From Lichenicola sp964236105 (lineage in GTDB: Bacteria > Pseudomonadota > Alphaproteobacteria > Acetobacterales > Acetobacteraceae), in contig CAXSBC010000009.1 in assembly GCA_964236105.1 (NCBI GenBank), forward strand, positions 37,377 through 101,376: a DNA stretch of 64,000 bases, given 5' to 3'. Of this stretch, positions 25,402-35,536 are shown piece after piece. How positions within the stretch are numbered: the first letter of the stretch is position 1; each line of letters begins with the position of its first letter. The notes beneath the pieces are model-generated. The model ran no database searches. It was not told the origin of the DNA and worked only from the letters and a program-made list of their open reading frames with translations. The position numbers were made by a program, and so were the translations under genes.

Positions 25402-27443
25402 CACGGCATGATCCCGATCGCGATCGCACCGACCAGCGTCATGATGCCGGCGACGATCGCCACCTCACGACCGGCTGCGCGCGCCACCTGCGCGCGGACC
25501 GGAGCGGCCTGGATCGAGTCGCGATGCGCCGTCCTGAGCGTCTGGGCCTGCCTGCGCGCCTCGATCATCGCCGCATCGTCGACGGCCCACGCGTCATCCC
25601 GGCACGACAGGTCGAGCATCGCCACCAGATCGCCCTGCGACGCCGCCTGATCGAGACGCTCCAGGCGCCGCAGGCGCTGTCCCTTGCCGGGCCAGCCCTT
25701 CAGCCGGTCCCGCGCGGGCGGCAGCAGGCGGGCCGCCAGCTTCGGCAGCGTGACGGCGACGGGGCCTGCGGCACTCGACGGCGGCACGGCCGCCCGCACC
25801 ACGCGGCGCCCCTGCAGCTGCGCCTGTGCCAGCGCCTGCAGGTCCAGCAGGCGCTCGTCGGCATTGATCGGGATTGTCAACTCGGCGACGTCGGAGCCGG
25901 CATCCGAGCGGGCCGCCAGCAGTGCCAGCATCTGGGTGTCGAGCAGGCGCCCGGTCGCGTCGGGCTGCACCGACACCATCGCCTCGAGTGCTGTGACCAG
26001 CTGTCCGGCCTGCTGCACGCAGGCACCGCCCAGGGCGGGCGACATGCAGCACAGGAACGGGTTGAGGCTGTAGGCCAGGGTCGGCAGCCGCAGGGCCGGC
26101 ACCGGCAGGCGTGCCACCCGGGCGCTGCGGCGCTCCACCTCCTCGACCATCATCAGGACGCCGCGTCCGGTCAGCAGCGCCCAGCGCCGCAACGCCCCGT
26201 GCCGCATGGCCTCGCCGACGACATCACGATCCGACCCGGTGATCTGGGCCGCCAGCATGGCGGGCACCGCGTCCGGCCAGAACCAGACGCCGGCCCAGAA
26301 CAGCGGCGCCAGCGGATCGAGCAGCGCGATCGTCTGCATCAGGATCATGGTCTCGGCCGCCTCGGAGGCACGCTCGCGGCCGCCGCGCGTCGCATCCTCG
26401 ATCCGTCCCGCCGGCAGAGGCTGCTCCAGCGCGCGCCGCAGCCATTGGTCCACCACGCCGGACCGCAGCATCGCCAGCGCCTCCGCAGGCTGACACGCGA
26501 AGGCCAGCGCCAGCGTGCGGGCCGTCCAGACCGGAGTCTTGCCGACCATGAGCGGGCGCGGCGCCCGCGCCTCGGGCCGCGGCGCCTTCGGCCGCTCCGC
26601 GCCGATCCCGTGCTCGCCGAGGGCGGCGAGGGCAGGCCTTGCCTGCGGATCGTCGGCCAGCATCGAGCGCAGCAGCGACACCAGCACCGGCGGCAGCCTC
26701 TCGTTCAGGGTCAGCGCCTGGAAGCTGCCGAGCTCGAGCTTGCGACGCACGATCTGCTCGTCGTCGAGCCCGGCCATCGGCGCGCGGCCCAGGGCGAGCT
26801 CCAGCAGCACGACGCCGAGCGCATAGACATCGTCTGCCGCAACACCCGGACCGCGTGCCGCCGGGGCGCAGATCCCCACCGAAGGCGGCTCGTAGAGCAC
26901 CGGCTGCGCGAAGGCGGGCGGCATGACGCAGCCCGGCGCCAGCAGGATCCGGCCGCTTTCCGGCGACCGATACAGGTTGGACGGCCTGACCCCGCGATGC
27001 GTCAGCCCGAGCGAATGCAACCGGCCGAGCGCCAGCGCCAGCGGCCGCAGATAGACCGAGCCCAGTTCGCTGTCCGTCGGCAGCGCGGCCGGATCGACGA
27101 CCCGATCGAGCAGCGACGGGCCCGACGGGGCGTCGCAGACGATCCAGTAATCGCCACCGCCGGCACCATGGACCACCGGCATCAGCAGCGTCGTGTTGTA
27201 GGCGTTCAGGAAGGCGGGAAGATTGGCCGGCGGCGGCGCCGTGCGCCGTGCGCGGACGGCCAGCAGCCCCGGCGCCGCACGATCGTCCCGGCTGCGGTGC
27301 CCACCACCACCCGGCATCTGCTGATCCACCATGAAGGCGGGCAGTCCCGCGAACTCGCCGCACGGCATGTCCGGCAGCACGACGTAGCGGCGGTCGATGA
27401 CGACCGGGCCACCCTCCGTCGTGTCATCCTGCCGCGCGCGCAT
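25401..27443 (-). CDS. Membrane-anchored kinase-fold protein, predicted pseudokinase
   Basis: 680 aa. The first ~270 residues have the layout of a Ser/Thr kinase: LALGRLHSLGLTHRGVRPSN (about 135-154) matches the catalytic loop, and DDVYALGVVLLELALGRAP matches subdomain IX. The catalytic Asp of HRD is replaced (HRG), DFG is replaced (APGCVMP), and no glycine loop is seen, so phosphotransfer is unlikely. The middle ~350 residues are helical and unfamiliar. A C-terminal membrane helix (EVAIVAGIMTLVGAIAIGI) anchors it, leaving the kinase fold in the cytoplasm. It is translationally coupled to the following membrane protein. The role is probably scaffolding or sensing. Confidence 0.75.
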   Translation of the reverse strand: MRARQDDTTEGGPVVIDRRYVVLPDMPCGEFAGLPAFMVDQQMPGGGGHRSRDDRAAPGLLAVRARRTAPPPANLPAFLNAYNTTLLMPVVHGAGGGDYWIVCDAPSGPSLLDRVVDPAALPTDSELGSVYLRPLALALGRLHSLGLTHRGVRPSNLYRSPESGRILLAPGCVMPPAFAQPVLYEPPSVGICAPAARGPGVAADDVYALGVVLLELALGRAPMAGLDDEQIVRRKLELGSFQALTLNERLPPVLVSLLRSMLADDPQARPALAALGEHGIGAERPKAPRPEARAPRPLMVGKTPVWTARTLALAFACQPAEALAMLRSGVVDQWLRRALEQPLPAGRIEDATRGGRERASEAAETMILMQTIALLDPLAPLFWAGVWFWPDAVPAMLAAQITGSDRDVVGEAMRHGALRRWALLTGRGVLMMVEEVERRSARVARLPVPALRLPTLAYSLNPFLCCMSPALGGACVQQAGQLVTALEAMVSVQPDATGRLLDTQMLALLAARSDAGSDVAELTIPINADERLLDLQALAQAQLQGRRVVRAAVPPSSAAGPVAVTLPKLAARLLPPARDRLKGWPGKGQRLRRLERLDQAASQGDLVAMLDLSCRDDAWAVDDAAMIEARRQAQTLRTAHRDSIQAAPVRAQVARAAGREVAIVAGIMTLVGAIAIGIMP

Positions 27444-27536
27444 CCCGATCCATCCTTCCGCCTGGCAGGAACCGAGGCGGCATCATGACGGCAGGCGGTT
27501 AACGGGGGCTGAAGACGCCGGCGGCCCGGTTGCGGA

Positions 27537-28826
<1,290 letters not shown>

Positions 28827-28854
28827 GGACTGCTCCGGAACTTCGTGGACAGGA

Positions 28855-30027
28855 TCAGGACTGCAGCGGCACGGCACGCCCGCCGTCGAGAATGTGCGTG
28901 CAGCGCAGCCGGCGCGCCTCCGCGACGGGATCGGCGACGGCAGCCAGACAGGCCACCGTGGCGTAGCCGTCGCCGCGCAGCCGACGCGCCGCCGCCGGAT
29001 CGGCTCCCATCGCCAGGAACAGCCGGGGCCGTCGGGCACGGGCCGGCGCCGCGCGCAGCAGCGCCTCGGTGCGCAGCGTCAGGCCGCAGGCCGGCTCGTT
29101 GCCGCCGCCGACATAGCGGCCGCCGCGGCCGAGCTCCTCATGGCGTCCGGCGGCATACACCGTGACGCAGACGCCGGTATGGTAGCGCCAGCCGCGGAAC
29201 TCGATCGGATCGACCGTCAGCCGCAGCCCGGGCGAGCGCGCCTCGATCGCCGCGACCGTGGCTGCGAGCCGGTCGCTGAGCAGGCGTGCGGCGGACGTCA
29301 GCGGCGCCGAGCGCAGCACCTCGAGCACGGGCGCCGCCGGGCCCGCGGACAGCAGCAGGTCGATCAGCACCGGGGCGAGCGTGCCGCCATGGCGGCTCAC
29401 CGCGGCCGCGTCCTTGCGGTCGAGCGCGCGCAGCAGCGCCGGCCGGTCTGCCGCCGGCACGCCCGCCTCCTCGATGAGTGCCGGCGCCAGCGGCGGCAGC
29501 GTCAGGTCGAAGCTGATCCGCGACAGCTCGAGCGCCGCCAGCGCCTCGGCGCCGACGGCGATCACCTCCGCATCGGCCTGCGGCGAGTCCGGGCCGATCA
29601 GCTCGATCCCGGCCTGGCTGACCTGCCGGTCGGAACTGAGCGATCCGCCGCGCAGCTGCAGGCAGGCCCCGGCATAGGACAGGCGCAGCGGCCGCGGCGC
29701 GTTGACCAGCCGCGTGGCGGCGATCCGGGCCACCTGCGGCGTCATGTCCGGACGCAGGCCCATCATCCGATGGGTGGCGGGATCCATCAGCCGGAACGCC
29801 TGCTCGGCCACCGCGGCCCCGGAGCCGGACAGCAGGCTGTCCTCGAACTCCAGCAGCGGTGGCTTCACCCGCTCGTAGCCATGCGCGGAGAACACGCCCA
29901 TCAGCGCCTCGATGCCGAGCGCCTCGGTCTCGGCATCGGGGGGCAGCAGATCACGCAGGCCGGCGGGCAGCAGCGCCAGGCTGGCGGGCGACCTCCCATC
30001 CGGGTCCGAGGGCATGTCGTCGTTCAT
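28855..30027 (-). CDS. hisZ: ATP phosphoribosyltransferase regulatory subunit
   Basis: 390 aa, a catalytically inactive HisRS-like protein. It has class II synthetase-like motifs (GYERVKPPLLEFEDSLLSG, RLMDPATHRMMGLRPDMTPQ, ARLSYAGACL-type motif 2) but lacks the anticodon domain. It pairs with the short HisG to form the first, feedback-regulated enzyme of histidine synthesis; hisG is not in the window. The ATG at 30027 starts MNDDMPSDPDGRSPASLALL. It lies between serC and purA on the same strand. Confidence 0.9.
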   Translation of the reverse strand: MNDDMPSDPDGRSPASLALLPAGLRDLLPPDAETEALGIEALMGVFSAHGYERVKPPLLEFEDSLLSGSGAAVAEQAFRLMDPATHRMMGLRPDMTPQVARIAATRLVNAPRPLRLSYAGACLQLRGGSLSSDRQVSQAGIELIGPDSPQADAEVIAVGAEALAALELSRISFDLTLPPLAPALIEEAGVPAADRPALLRALDRKDAAAVSRHGGTLAPVLIDLLLSAGPAAPVLEVLRSAPLTSAARLLSDRLAATVAAIEARSPGLRLTVDPIEFRGWRYHTGVCVTVYAAGRHEELGRGGRYVGGGNEPACGLTLRTEALLRAAPARARRPRLFLAMGADPAAARRLRGDGYATVACLAAVADPVAEARRLRCTHILDGGRAVPLQS

Positions 30028-30088
30028 GGCGCGGCCTATATCACCCGGCATCGCCATCCAGAAGCGCCGTGCCGCCGCCGGATCGGTC

Positions 30089-31267
30089 TCAGGCGAAGTG
30101 CCGGCGGGTCGCCGCCTCGGCCCAGTCGAACCAGGGCAGCACCGCGTCGATGTCGGCGGTCTCCACCGTGGCACCGCCCCACAGGCGCAGGCCGGCGGGG
30201 GCGTCGCGGTAGCTGCCGACATCGAGGGCTGCGTTCTCGGCATGCAGCAGCGACACCAGATGCCGCGACGCCGCCGCCCGGCGCTCCGACGGCAGCGCCT
30301 GGAACCAGTCCGCGGTCAGGCGGAGGCAGATCGCGGTGCTGGAGCGGGTCGCCGGATCGCGGGCCAGGAAGCTGGCCCAGTCGGACCGCCGCTCCCAGGC
30401 CGCCACCGCCGCGAGGTTGGCGCGGCTGCGGGCGATCAGTGCCGGCAGCCCGCCGATCCGCTCGGCCCAGCGCAGCCCGTCGAGGGCGTCCTCGACGCAG
30501 AGCATCGAGGGGGTGTTGATGGTGTCGCCCTGGAAGATGCCCTCGATCAGGCGGCTGCCGCCGTCGGCGCCGGGGGCGGTCAGCCGGAACAGCTTGGGCA
30601 GCGGCCGCGGCGGCGGCAGGCGCTCGAGCCGCTCCACGGCGCGCGGCGACAGCGCGAGCATGCCGTGCGCCGCCTCGCCGCCCAGCACCTTCTGCCAGGA
30701 CCAGGTGACCACATCGAGCCGGTCCCAGGGCAGCTGCATGGCGAACGCGGCGGAGGTGGCGTCGCAGATCGCCAGTCCGGCATGGGCGGGAGGGATCGCA
30801 TCCGGGCCGGGCAGGCACACGCCGGAGGTGGTGCCGTTCCAGGCGAACACCACGTCGCGCGTCCAGTCCACCCGGCCGAGATCGGGCAGCGCGCCGTATT
30901 CCGCCTCGAGCACGCGCGCATCCTGCAGCCGCAGCTGTGCCACGATGTCATGGGCCCAGGCGGCGGAGAAGGTGTCGAACGACAGCACGTCGACCGGACG
31001 CGGTCCCAGCAGCGACCACATGGCCATCTCGATGGCGCCGGTATCGGACCCCGGCACGATGCCGAGCCGCCAGTCCGCCGGCAGCCCGAGCAGGGTGCGC
31101 GAGCGGTCGATCACCTCGCGCAGCCTGGCCCGCGCCTCGGGAGCGCGGTGGCTGCGGCCGAGCAGCGCGCCGGACAGGGCGTCCAGCTCCCAGCCCGGCC
31201 GCTTGGCGCAGGGGCCGGAGGAGAAGCACGGGTTGGCGGGCCGGATCGGCGGCCGGTCGATCGACAT
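30089..31267 (-). CDS. serC: Phosphoserine aminotransferase (alphaproteobacterial type)
   Basis: 392 aa, class V aminotransferase fold. PANPCFSSGPCAKRPGWE at the N-terminus and the PLP lysine in VTWSWQKVLGGEAAHGML are characteristic of the longer SerC of alphaproteobacteria. It converts 3-phosphohydroxypyruvate and glutamate to phosphoserine in serine synthesis. It heads the serC-hisZ-purA group; a tRNA-Leu lies 27 bp upstream on the same strand. serA, usually next to it, is not seen here. Confidence 0.92.
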   Translation of the reverse strand: MSIDRPPIRPANPCFSSGPCAKRPGWELDALSGALLGRSHRAPEARARLREVIDRSRTLLGLPADWRLGIVPGSDTGAIEMAMWSLLGPRPVDVLSFDTFSAAWAHDIVAQLRLQDARVLEAEYGALPDLGRVDWTRDVVFAWNGTTSGVCLPGPDAIPPAHAGLAICDATSAAFAMQLPWDRLDVVTWSWQKVLGGEAAHGMLALSPRAVERLERLPPPRPLPKLFRLTAPGADGGSRLIEGIFQGDTINTPSMLCVEDALDGLRWAERIGGLPALIARSRANLAAVAAWERRSDWASFLARDPATRSSTAICLRLTADWFQALPSERRAAASRHLVSLLHAENAALDVGSYRDAPAGLRLWGGATVETADIDAVLPWFDWAEAATRRHFA

Positions 31268-31294
31268 GATGGCTGGGGCCTGGGGACAGGGGGC

Positions 31295-31378
31295 TGGTAC
31301 GAGAGGGGGGATTCGAACCCCCATGCCCTGCGGCGGTCGATTTTGAGTCGACTACGTCTACCGTTCCGTCACTCTCGC
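31295..31378 (-). tRNA. tRNA-Leu (anticodon CAA)
   Basis: 84 nt including CCA, with a class II variable arm. The anticodon stem GTCGA/TCGAC encloses loop CTCAAAA with anticodon CAA; the T arm GGGGGTTCGAATCCCCC is perfect, and the acceptor GCGAGAG pairs with CTCTCGT (one G-U at the end). Confidence 0.96.
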
Positions 31379-31424
31379 GCCGGAGCGTGGTTACCAGCAG
31401 ACTCCGCCGCGGGCAAACCCGATC

Positions 31425-32186
31425 TCAGGCCGATGCGACCCGGTGGATGCCGCACTCGACCTTGCCCGATCCGGACCAGCGGCCGGCCCGCGCATCCTCG
31501 CCCGCAGCCACCGAGCGGGTGCAGACCGAGCAGCCGATCGAGGCGAAGCCGCGCTCGACCAGCGGATGCGCCGGCAGGTTCCGCCGGCGGCGTTCGGCCT
31601 GCATGCGGGCGCCGGTCCAGTCGGCGATCGGGTTCAGCTTGAGCTGCCCGCGAACCAGCTCGACGAACGGCAGCGCCGCCCGCGTCGCCGCCTGGAACCG
31701 CTTGCGACCGCTGATCCAGCCAGCGAAGGGGGCCAGCGCCGCCTCCAGCGGCTGCACCTTGCGCAGGGCGCAGCAGGCGTCAGCATCGTAATACCACAGC
31801 TCGCCGGTGGGATCGCGATCCGCCAACGCAGGCGCCGCCGGAACGGCGTCGCGGACGTCGAGCAGGCCCAGATGCGCCGCCAGCTGCTGCCGATAGGCCA
31901 GAGTCTCCGGAAAATGCTTGCCGGTCTGCAGGAACACCACCGGGACCGACGGATCGATCTCGGCGATCACCGACAACAGCACAGCAGACTCCGCGCCGAA
32001 GGAGGACACCGCGGCGATCCGGCCCGGCAACAGGTCACGGACCGCATGCAGGAGCAGCTCCGGGCCATCCGCGCCGCCCCGCTCGAGAGCCTGCAGATGT
32101 CGATAGGCATGGACGGCATCGCTCGATCCCGAACCGGCAACGGAAATTTCGCGGCCGTCGAAGTGGATATCGGGAAGCAGGTCCAT
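31425..32186 (-). CDS. cysH: Phosphoadenylyl/adenylyl-sulfate reductase
   Basis: 253 aa from the ATG at 32186. An in-frame GTG at 32252 would add 22 residues, but it has no ribosome site. The motifs are SSFGAESAVLLSVIAEID (PP-loop-like nucleotide site), TGKHFPETLAY, and a double Cys plus CxxC pair (DADACCALRKV and GCSVCTRSV) that would ligate a [4Fe-4S] cluster, which favours APS over PAPS as substrate. The active-site Cys is near the C-terminus in KVECGIH. It makes sulfite for cysteine synthesis. The next gene upstream is an orphan sulfonate-type binding protein. Confidence 0.9.
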   Translation of the reverse strand: MDLLPDIHFDGREISVAGSGSSDAVHAYRHLQALERGGADGPELLLHAVRDLLPGRIAAVSSFGAESAVLLSVIAEIDPSVPVVFLQTGKHFPETLAYRQQLAAHLGLLDVRDAVPAAPALADRDPTGELWYYDADACCALRKVQPLEAALAPFAGWISGRKRFQAATRAALPFVELVRGQLKLNPIADWTGARMQAERRRRNLPAHPLVERGFASIGCSVCTRSVAAGEDARAGRWSGSGKVECGIHRVASA

Positions 32187-32333
32187 CGGACTGTGGAACT
32201 CTCGGTGCAACACTAGATCTATATCACGCTGCGACGCGTAAAAGGGTTGCACCAGAACAACAGGACAGGATTGTGATTTTGTCGCAACTCGGCCGCATCC
32301 AGGCGCCGAGGCATCGCCGGCCGGTAGCTGGAA

Positions 32334-33389
32334 CTACCGATGCACCACGTTGGCGCAGAAGCGCTGCGCCAGGGCGGCCGAGTCGAGGTCGTCGCTGGCC
32401 AGACCGATCAGCTTCAGCTCGTCGATATACTGCGCGATCTGCTCGCGCAGCTCCGTGCCGGTCGGATGCACCGCATGACCCTCAGCATGCAGCATGCGCT
32501 CGAGCGAGGCCTGATCCATGTCCGGCAGCTGGTCGGCGAGCACGCTGGCGGCGGCGTCCGGGTGGCGGGCGACGGTCTCGGCCGCCTCCCGGAAGGCGAG
32601 CACCAGCGCCACCGCCGCCGCCGGATCGGCCTGCAGCACGTCGCCGCGCAGGCCCAGCACGCGGCTGACCCGGGTGCCGTAGCTGCCGGTCATGCTGCTG
32701 GCGAGCTCGGTCAGGTGCAGCGCCTCGCGCAGCTGCCAGATGACCGGATCGTGCCCGACCACCGCCTGCACCCGGTTCTCGGCAAGGGCGGTGCGGAACT
32801 GGTCCGGCGCCAGCTGCACCCAGCTGACGTCGTGGTTCGGGTCCATGCCCTTGCGGCGCATCATGATCAAGAAGAACAGCCGGTCGGCGCCCGGATAGGG
32901 GCCGGGCGGCGTATCGGCGATGCCGATCGCCCGGCGATGCAGGTCCTCGATCCGCTTGATCGGCGACCTGCGATCCACCAGCAGCCGCGCGCTGCCGCTC
33001 TGCAGCCCGCCGACCAGACGCGCATCCAGGCCCGCCATCAGGCGCGGCAGCCAGGACAGAGCGGGTGCCACCACCGCCTGCACGCCGTCCGGATGCAACT
33101 GGTCCAGCGCCTGCTGACCGGACGCCAGGTTGCCCCGCACCGTCACGTCCAGGTTGTAGCGCGCGAACACGCCCTGCCGCTGCGCCACGATCAGCACCGG
33201 ATCGTGCGCCGGATGCGGGCAGGCCAGGGTCAGCCGGCGATAGCGGCCGTCCGGATGCGAGGTCTTGTCGCGATGCGGATGACGGATCTGGTTGCGCGCC
33301 ACGAGGCCGCCTGCGAGCAGCAGTCCGGCGCCGGCGCCGCTGCCGAGCAGCACGCGGCGGCTGATCCTGAAGGGCGTGGGCGTTTCCAT
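32334..33389 (-). CDS. Tat-exported ABC substrate-binding protein, sulfonate/nitrate type (orphan)
   Basis: 351 aa. A twin-arginine signal (ISRRVLLGSGAGAGLLLAGG) precedes an NMT1/SsuA-like periplasmic binding fold with KRIEDLHRRAIGIADTPPG and YGTRVSRVLGLRGDVLQADP. Such proteins bring aliphatic sulfonates, taurine, nitrate or similar anions to an ABC importer. No permease or ATPase gene is adjacent. The neighbour, cysH, works in sulfur assimilation, so a sulfur compound is a reasonable guess. Strand and spacing (~150 bp) allow, but do not prove, a shared transcript. Confidence 0.82.
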   Translation of the reverse strand: METPTPFRISRRVLLGSGAGAGLLLAGGLVARNQIRHPHRDKTSHPDGRYRRLTLACPHPAHDPVLIVAQRQGVFARYNLDVTVRGNLASGQQALDQLHPDGVQAVVAPALSWLPRLMAGLDARLVGGLQSGSARLLVDRRSPIKRIEDLHRRAIGIADTPPGPYPGADRLFFLIMMRRKGMDPNHDVSWVQLAPDQFRTALAENRVQAVVGHDPVIWQLREALHLTELASSMTGSYGTRVSRVLGLRGDVLQADPAAAVALVLAFREAAETVARHPDAAASVLADQLPDMDQASLERMLHAEGHAVHPTGTELREQIAQYIDELKLIGLASDDLDSAALAQRFCANVVHR

Positions 33390-33507
33390 CTGCGGCCCTC
33401 GCTCGGGGTGTCGGCGGCGCCGGATGCCGCCTGCGCCGGACCGGCCAGACCTGGCCCGGAAGGGCTTTACGGGCCAGCGCAGGCTCCGCTATAGGGTGCG
33501 CCGCCGG

Positions 33508-33582
33508 TCCCGGATAGCTCAGCGGTAGAGCAAGCGACTGTTAATCGCTCGGTCGTAGGTTCGATCCCTACTCCGGGAGCCA
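33508..33582 (+). tRNA. tRNA-Asn (anticodon GTT)
   Basis: 75 nt including CCA. The acceptor TCCCGGA pairs with TCCGGGA, the anticodon stem AGCGA/TCGCT encloses loop CTGTTAA with anticodon GTT, and the T loop is TTCGATC. It lies in the ~260 bp between the divergent binding-protein gene and csaA. Confidence 0.97.
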
Positions 33583-33653
33583 GGCATCCCTGCCGAGACC
33601 GTGCGCGCCACTCCGGACTTGGCAATCGTCCGGCTTGACGGCAAGAACGTCTG

Positions 33654-34016
33654 ATGACCGCAGCTCCCGATCCCACGCCGGCCGCAACGACGGACCTCGA
33701 CAGCTTCACGCGGGTCGATATCCGCGTCGGCACCATCACCGACGCGCAGCCGTTTCCCGAAGCGCGCATGCCGGCGATCAGGCTGTGGATCGATTTCGGC
33801 CCGCTCGGCATCCGGCGGTCGTCGGCGCAGATCACCCGCCACTACAAGACCGATCAGCTGATCGGCCGCCAGGTCTGCGCGGTGGTGAACCTGGCGCCGC
33901 GCCAGATCGGCCCGTTCACCAGCGAGGTGCTGACCCTGGGGCTGCCGGACGCCAACGGCGAGGTCGTGCTGATCCGTCCCGATCACAAGGTCGCCGATGG
34001 TGGCCGGCTGTTCTGA
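33654..34016 (+). CDS. csaA: CsaA-type tRNA-binding protein
   Basis: 120 aa, a single OB fold of the EMAPII/Trbp111 type. FTRVDIRVGTITDAQPFPEARMP is split here as FTRVDIRVGTITDAQPF and PEARMP; later KTDQLIGRQVCAVVNLAPRQ and SEVLTLGL match the family. CsaA has been described as a tRNA-binding, chaperone-like protein; its physiological role is not settled. Its stop overlaps the start of gpt (TGATG), so the two genes are coupled. Confidence 0.9.
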   Translation: MTAAPDPTPAATTDLDSFTRVDIRVGTITDAQPFPEARMPAIRLWIDFGPLGIRRSSAQITRHYKTDQLIGRQVCAVVNLAPRQIGPFTSEVLTLGLPDANGEVVLIRPDHKVADGGRLF

Positions 34017-34525
34017 TGGCGGTCAGCTACGCGACCGTCACCTGGGACCAGCTGCATCGCGATGCGCGTCTGCTGGCCGAGCAGCTGATGCCGACGGGCC
34101 CGTTCAAGGGCATCGTCGCCATTACCCGCGGCGGCCTGATCCCGGCCGCGATCATCGGCCGCGAGCTCGACTGCCGGCTGATCGAGAGCATCTCGGTGGT
34201 GTCCTACGGCCAGTCCGGCGGGGACGAGGGCGGGGGCGAGGAAACCCAGGGTGCGCCCCGGGTGATCAAGCCGCCCAGCGCCGCCGGCGACGGCGACGGC
34301 TTCCTGATCATCGACGACCTGGTGGATTCCGGGGTGACCGCGCAGCTGGTGCGCGCCCTGCTGCCGCGCGCCCGGTTCGCCTGCCTCTACGCCAAGCCGT
34401 CCGGCCGTCCCTGGACCGACCGCTTCGTGGTCGAGGTGCCGCAGGAGACCTGGGTCCTGTTCCCCTGGGACACGGCGCCCCTGTTCGTGCCGCCGCTGGT
34501 GCGCAGGACGCAGGATCCTGCCTGA
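34016..34525 (+). CDS. gpt: Xanthine-guanine phosphoribosyltransferase
   Basis: 169 aa. The PRPP-binding motif FLIIDDLVDSGVTAQLVR (about 96-113), IVAITRGGLIPAAIIGREL near residues 31-49, and the Trp-rich C-terminus (WVLFPWDTAP) fit the Gpt family. It salvages guanine and xanthine to GMP and XMP. A Gly/Glu-rich loop (SGGDEGGGEETQGAP) follows the SISVVSYG strand. The start overlaps the csaA stop. The 3' end lies next to, or within, the likely N-terminal coding extension of murQ. Confidence 0.92.
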   Translation: MAVSYATVTWDQLHRDARLLAEQLMPTGPFKGIVAITRGGLIPAAIIGRELDCRLIESISVVSYGQSGGDEGGGEETQGAPRVIKPPSAAGDGDGFLIIDDLVDSGVTAQLVRALLPRARFACLYAKPSGRPWTDRFVVEVPQETWVLFPWDTAPLFVPPLVRRTQDPA

Positions 34526-34535
34526 GCCGCGCCCG

Positions 34536-35423
34536 GCCACGGAAAGCGGCAGCCAGCGCCATGACCGGCTCGACAGCTGGTCGGCGCGCGAGCAGGTGGA
34601 AAGCCTGTGGGAAGGCCAGCTCGCCGCGGTGGCCGCCGTCGGGCCGGCGGTCGGCGCGATCGCGGCCGCGGTGTCGGCAGCCCTGCCCCGGCTGCGCGCG
34701 GGCGGACGCCTGGTCTATGCCGGCGCCGGCAGCTCCGGCCGGCTGGGGGCGCAGGACGGCGCCGAGCTCGAGCCGACCTTCGACTGGCCGCGCAACCGGC
34801 TGGTGCTGCTGCCGGCAGGCGGGCTGACGGCGCTGACGCAGGCGGTGGAGAATGCCGAGGACGACACCGACGCCGCCCTCGTCGACCTGGCCGCACATGA
34901 CATCGGCGCGCAGGACGTGGTGATCGCGATCGCCGCCAGCGGCGGCACGCCGTTCACCGTGGCGTTGATGCGCGAGGCCCGCTGTCGCGGCGCCCTGACC
35001 ATCGGTCTCGCCAACAGTCCGGGCGCCCGCCTGCTCGACGCGGCCGAGCATCCGATCCTGGTCGCCACCGGCGCCGAGCCCATCGCCGGCTCGACGCGCC
35101 TGAAGGCCGGCACCGCGCAGAAGGTGGTGCTGAACCTGCTCTCGACGGCGATGATGACCGGCCTCGGCCGGGTGCATGCCGGCCGGATGGTCGACATGCA
35201 GGCGCGCAACGCCAAGCTGCGGCGGCGCGCGGTGGCGATGGTGAGCGAGCTCGCCGGCTGCGATCTCGAGCCCGCCGCCGCCGCGCTGGCCGTCACCGGG
35301 CAGCGGGTGAAGCCGGCGATCCTGGTGGCGCGCGGCCTGTCGTCGGCGGAGGCTCTGGACGTGCTCGCGCGCCACGACGGAAACCTCCGGCGCGCCCTTG
35401 CGAGCCTGGATGCAAGCTCATAG
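34536..35423 (+). CDS. murQ: N-acetylmuramic acid 6-phosphate etherase with no canonical start codon
   Basis: About 295 aa if read from the ACG at 34536; the first canonical start, GTG, is at 34596 (275 aa). The SIS-domain motifs are clear: VYAGAGSSGRLGAQDGAELE (active-site Glu), IAIAASGGTPFT, STRLKAGTAQKVVLNLLST and VDMQARNAKLRRRA. It cleaves the lactyl ether of MurNAc-6-P in peptidoglycan recycling. Family members begin near TE...LDTWS, and here TESGSQRHDRLDSWSAREQ sits upstream of the GTG in frame but without ATG, GTG or TTG. Either a rare start (ACG 34536, CTG 34518) is used or the protein is shortened. No murP/anmK is adjacent. Confidence 0.85.
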   Translation, partial: ATESGSQRHDRLDSWSAREQVESLWEGQLAAVAAVGPAVGAIAAAVSAALPRLRAGGRLVYAGAGSSGRLGAQDGAELEPTFDWPRNRLVLLPAGGLTALTQAVENAEDDTDAALVDLAAHDIGAQDVVIAIAASGGTPFTVALMREARCRGALTIGLANSPGARLLDAAEHPILVATGAEPIAGSTRLKAGTAQKVVLNLLSTAMMTGLGRVHAGRMVDMQARNAKLRRRAVAMVSELAGCDLEPAAAALAVTGQRVKPAILVARGLSSAEALDVLARHDGNLRRALASLDASS

Positions 35424-35437
35424 CTTCCGGCCTGGTC

Positions 35438-35514
35438 CGGGGCGTGGCGCAGCCTGGTAGCGCGCGTGTTTTGGGTACACGAGGCCCCCGGTTCGAGTCC
35501 GGGCGCCCCGACCA
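35438..35514 (+). tRNA. tRNA-Pro (anticodon TGG)
   Basis: 77 nt including CCA. The acceptor CGGGGCG pairs with CGCCCCG, the anticodon stem CGTGT/ACACG encloses TTTGGGT with anticodon TGG, and the T arm CCCGGTTCGAGTCCGGG is perfect. Confidence 0.97.
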
Positions 35515-35536
35515 GCTTTGAGCAAGGACACCCGCG

